A stretch of 64,000 nucleotides of DNA, from the NCBI GenBank assembly GCA_951799405.1, contig OX637345.1, positions 124,001 through 188,000 of the forward strand, in the 5' to 3' direction. The notes under the pieces are model-generated. The model saw nothing but the letters and a program-made list of their open reading frames with translations. It had not been told where the DNA came from and ran no database searches. Origin of the DNA: Agapetus fuscipes (lineage: Eukaryota > Arthropoda > Insecta > Trichoptera > Glossosomatidae). Positions 61,737 through 64,000 of this stretch are shown here, piece after piece; the first letter of the stretch is position 1; each line of letters opens with the position of its first letter. Both the position numbers and the translations under genes were made by a program.

Positions 61737-63724
61737 TTATTTTTTTGGGATTCCCCACTTATACTCGAGTTCTGGCACACGAAACAATGCACGCTTAGTG
61801 CTTAATTTTAATGGGGTTTTAATAGAAGAGAAAATCTTTTCAATTGGATAGAATATGCAGTCCTTTTTCTCAGGCCACTTCCAAGATAACCCACAGCGCG
61901 TCATCCAGTTGACGAATGCTCCTTCTTTATCGACGGTCTCCACTTGTCCTGGCCACGTTTCACCTTCATATTCCACTAATACGTATTCACCTGGTTCAGG
62001 AATAAACTCCGTAGAAATTGGAGTCTCGTCTGGAGGTTCGTTTTCAATTAACTCGTCTGAGAGATCCATAGTCGAGTCTGAGGCATACTGAATTTCAGCA
62101 TCATCTACTTCGCTTTCGCTGGAAGAAACAATTTTTTTATTTACCTTAGATATTCGTTTGAGGTCTTTTGATGTTGAAGGTTGTGGTTGTTCTTTATCAT
62201 TTTGACTGGAGACCTTTTTATTTTTGTTTTTTGATTTTTGTTTAGATTGTTTTGGTGTGGTAGATTGTGTTTCAATTACTTCTTCTGCAGAAATGCTTTT
62301 GCCCGCCACAACATTAAGCTTCTTCTTTCGACCTTTACCCCCCCCCCCCGCCTATTTCAACCACTTCCTTTCTCTTATTTTCTAGGAATTGCACAAAAGA
62401 TTCCGAAATTAGGCTGGAATCTTGTAATGGAGCATCTGGATGTTTGTAATGGAGCATCTGGATGTTTGTAATGGAGCATCTGGATGTTTGTAATGGAGCA
62501 TCTGGATGTTTGAACGTAGGCAAGCGTTGCAGCACAGGAGTTTCATCTGTAGGAAAAATACCAGTTTTCCTAAAGCCAGCTTTGAGATTGTCTGCAGACT
62601 TATCCATGATATTTTCCCACAATTTTTTAAGCAACGCAGGAAACAGATTTTTAGGGATAGTGGGCGATCTCTGCCCTTCAGGAGTTTCTTTCCATTCGTC
62701 CAAAATTTGACGCCAACGCATTTTAAGGGGCATAAAGTAAGCAACATCTAAAGGCTGCGTTAAGTGGGTGCTGTTTGGCGGCAGAGCCACAAAGGCAATG
62801 TTGTGGTTTTTGCAAGCTTTTAAAACTTCTATATTTATATAAGAACTCAAATTATCCCCTATAACCACCTTTTTCCCATCTTCGTTGCGCAGAGTAGGCA
62901 CCAGCAATGAAAAGAACCAATCTTAAAGTATTTGCATCAAACCAACCGGACTTAGACCTGTTGTATCGAGTGTTAGGCGGTCCTCCCTCCGTCCATGTGG
63001 TCCATAAATGGTCAGCTTTGTAATTCACGTACAGTGGTAAAATCTCTCCAGCAGCATTGCCACATATCATTCAACTAACAGACCCCTTTGTTGAATTCTT
63101 AATGGCCTCCGGATACTTACATCCACGTTTCGTTAGCACCTTTTTTTTACCGGGATCGTCGACAAGATTTGTCTCATCATAATTGTATATAAGATAAGGT
63201 GGGACTCCCTCAATTTCTGTCTTTAAATGGTTAAAATACGATTGAATCTGTTCCTCATCAACAGCGGCTCTTACTCTCTTTATATTACTAGAAAACCTTT
63301 GGGACAGTTGGTTTCTGTGCCGTTTCAGGAACATAGTCGCCCAGGTTTTGCCAGGTAAATTATTTTGGAATTGGTCAATTTTGCGTCCTTTTTTATCAAG
63401 ATACATTTTTACAATACATCTTAAATCGAATATTGTTATTGGGAAACCGAAGTTACACATTTCTGTTACATGCTGGATAAAAGCAGCTTCTTCGGCTTCT
63501 GAAAAGACAGGCTGACGACCTGGCTGCCTAACTTTGTTCTGCCGCAACGCCTTTAATTTCAAAATTATTGAACTTCTCGGAATTTTATACTTTTTAGCAG
63601 CTTCACGCTGAGTTAATGCATTATTGTCTATTTCAATCAGACAAAGTTCCATTTGGCGATCACTATAGCATTTGTATGCACGCCCTCCTACTTTCCTTCT
63701 CATAAACTTGTCTCGAGACATCAT
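61737..63724 (-). pseudogene. pogo/Tigger-type transposase 2 with C-terminal reader-like domain
   Basis: ATG at 63722-63724 follows a TTTTTTCCAG acceptor. HTH: NALTQREAAKKYKIPRSSII. Core: YNYDETNLVDDPGKKKVLTK (Asp 1), a TGA at 63068-63070, AGEILPLYVNYKADHLW, frameshift near 62905, KKVVIGDNLSSYINIEV (Asp 2), LPPNSTHLTQPLDVAYFMPL (Asp 3, 35 apart). A 22-bp tandem repeat and a G-run frameshift (62337-62347) follow. Then comes a Ser/acidic linker and a C-terminal domain GEYVLVEYEGETWPGQVETV, VNWMTRCGLSWKWPEKKDCI, which looks like a PWWP/Tudor-type fold. Three lesions make it a pseudogene. Confidence 0.88.
62422..62512 (-). repeat. 22-bp tandem repeat, about 4 copies, in transposase 2
   Basis: Unit CATCTGGATGTTTGTAATGGAG. 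As 22 is not a multiple of three, each copy is read in a new frame and the peptide repeats every 66 bp (HPDAPLQ appears twice). The extra 66 bp keeps the downstream frame. Confidence 0.95.
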
Positions 63725-64000
63725 TTTCTGGAAAAAATTAAGTTGATTTTTAATTATGGTCCAATAAAACGTTTGGAACATAGTTGAAACCTAAGTACCA
63801 AATTGGAAATATAAACAAACAATTTATTTAATTTGTACAATTACACAGTAAAGTATACGCTAAATACCATGTTAGCAACATTACCTTCCATATGAATCCA
63901 ACTTGGGATCTTTTCCTTCACTCTAGCCAATGTTTACAATTAGAAGTTTGCAGAGTTCACTGAACACGTTTAAACCGGTACGTCTCACTGATAGCCGAAT
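63725..64000 (-). other. Intron or 5' part of pogo element 2, cut by the window
   Basis: AT-rich. Upstream exon or terminal inverted repeat is not visible. Confidence 0.4.

Overview
Eukaryotic, very probably insect (arthropod) nuclear DNA. The window has one recognisable host gene with GT/AG introns. Almost everything else is transposable elements of nearly every class: L2/CR1-like, Jockey-like, RTE-like and R1-like LINEs, BEL/Pao, Copia and Gypsy-like LTR elements, a Penelope-like remnant, hAT, piggyBac and pogo/Tigger DNA transposons, MITEs, tRNA-derived fragments and minisatellites. The RTE family and the TAGGTAGGTACC-type repeats recall Lepidoptera or Hemiptera, but I cannot name the species.

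Layout. 1-3.6 kb: a tRNA-like fragment, a MITE, a TIR transposon and a decayed piggyBac element lie end to end. 3.77-8.33 kb (+): the last three coding exons of mitochondrial phosphatidylglycerophosphate synthase (PGS1), with introns full of LINE and SINE debris and a nine-copy minisatellite grown from the exon itself. 8.9-10.2 kb: two minisatellites. 10.7-13.9 kb (-): a decayed RTE-like LINE. 14-22.4 kb: LINE fragments, a hAT transposase and a pogo transposase split by LINE insertions. 24.2-31.7 kb (-): an L2-like LINE interrupted by a 4.0-kb Jockey-like LINE. 32.6-35.6 kb: R1-like and Gypsy-like remnants. 35.95-51.80 kb (-): one BEL/Pao element inserted into a LINE. It carries a composite insertion that includes an intact 1058-aa L2 LINE (+), and a 4.08-kb LTR element. 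52-59 kb: a Myb/SANT-like fragment, MITEs, a split LINE ORF1, a Copia remnant interrupted by a piggyBac and a LINE tail, and a Penelope-like tail. 59.1-64 kb (-): two pogo/Tigger transposons, the first nearly intact.

The most unusual object is the LTR retrotransposon at 46493-50569. It has identical 515-bp LTRs, a 4-bp target duplication, a PBS and a PPT, but its only gene is a 791-aa Gag. I read that protein as SAP domain - coiled coil - retrotransposon Gag - CCHC knuckle - coiled coil - TARG1-like macro (ADP-ribose-binding) domain - CCCH zinc finger, with the stop codon at the very edge of the 3' LTR. It encodes no protease, reverse transcriptase or integrase, so it must borrow them. The PGS1 exon-derived satellite is the other observation I would follow first.
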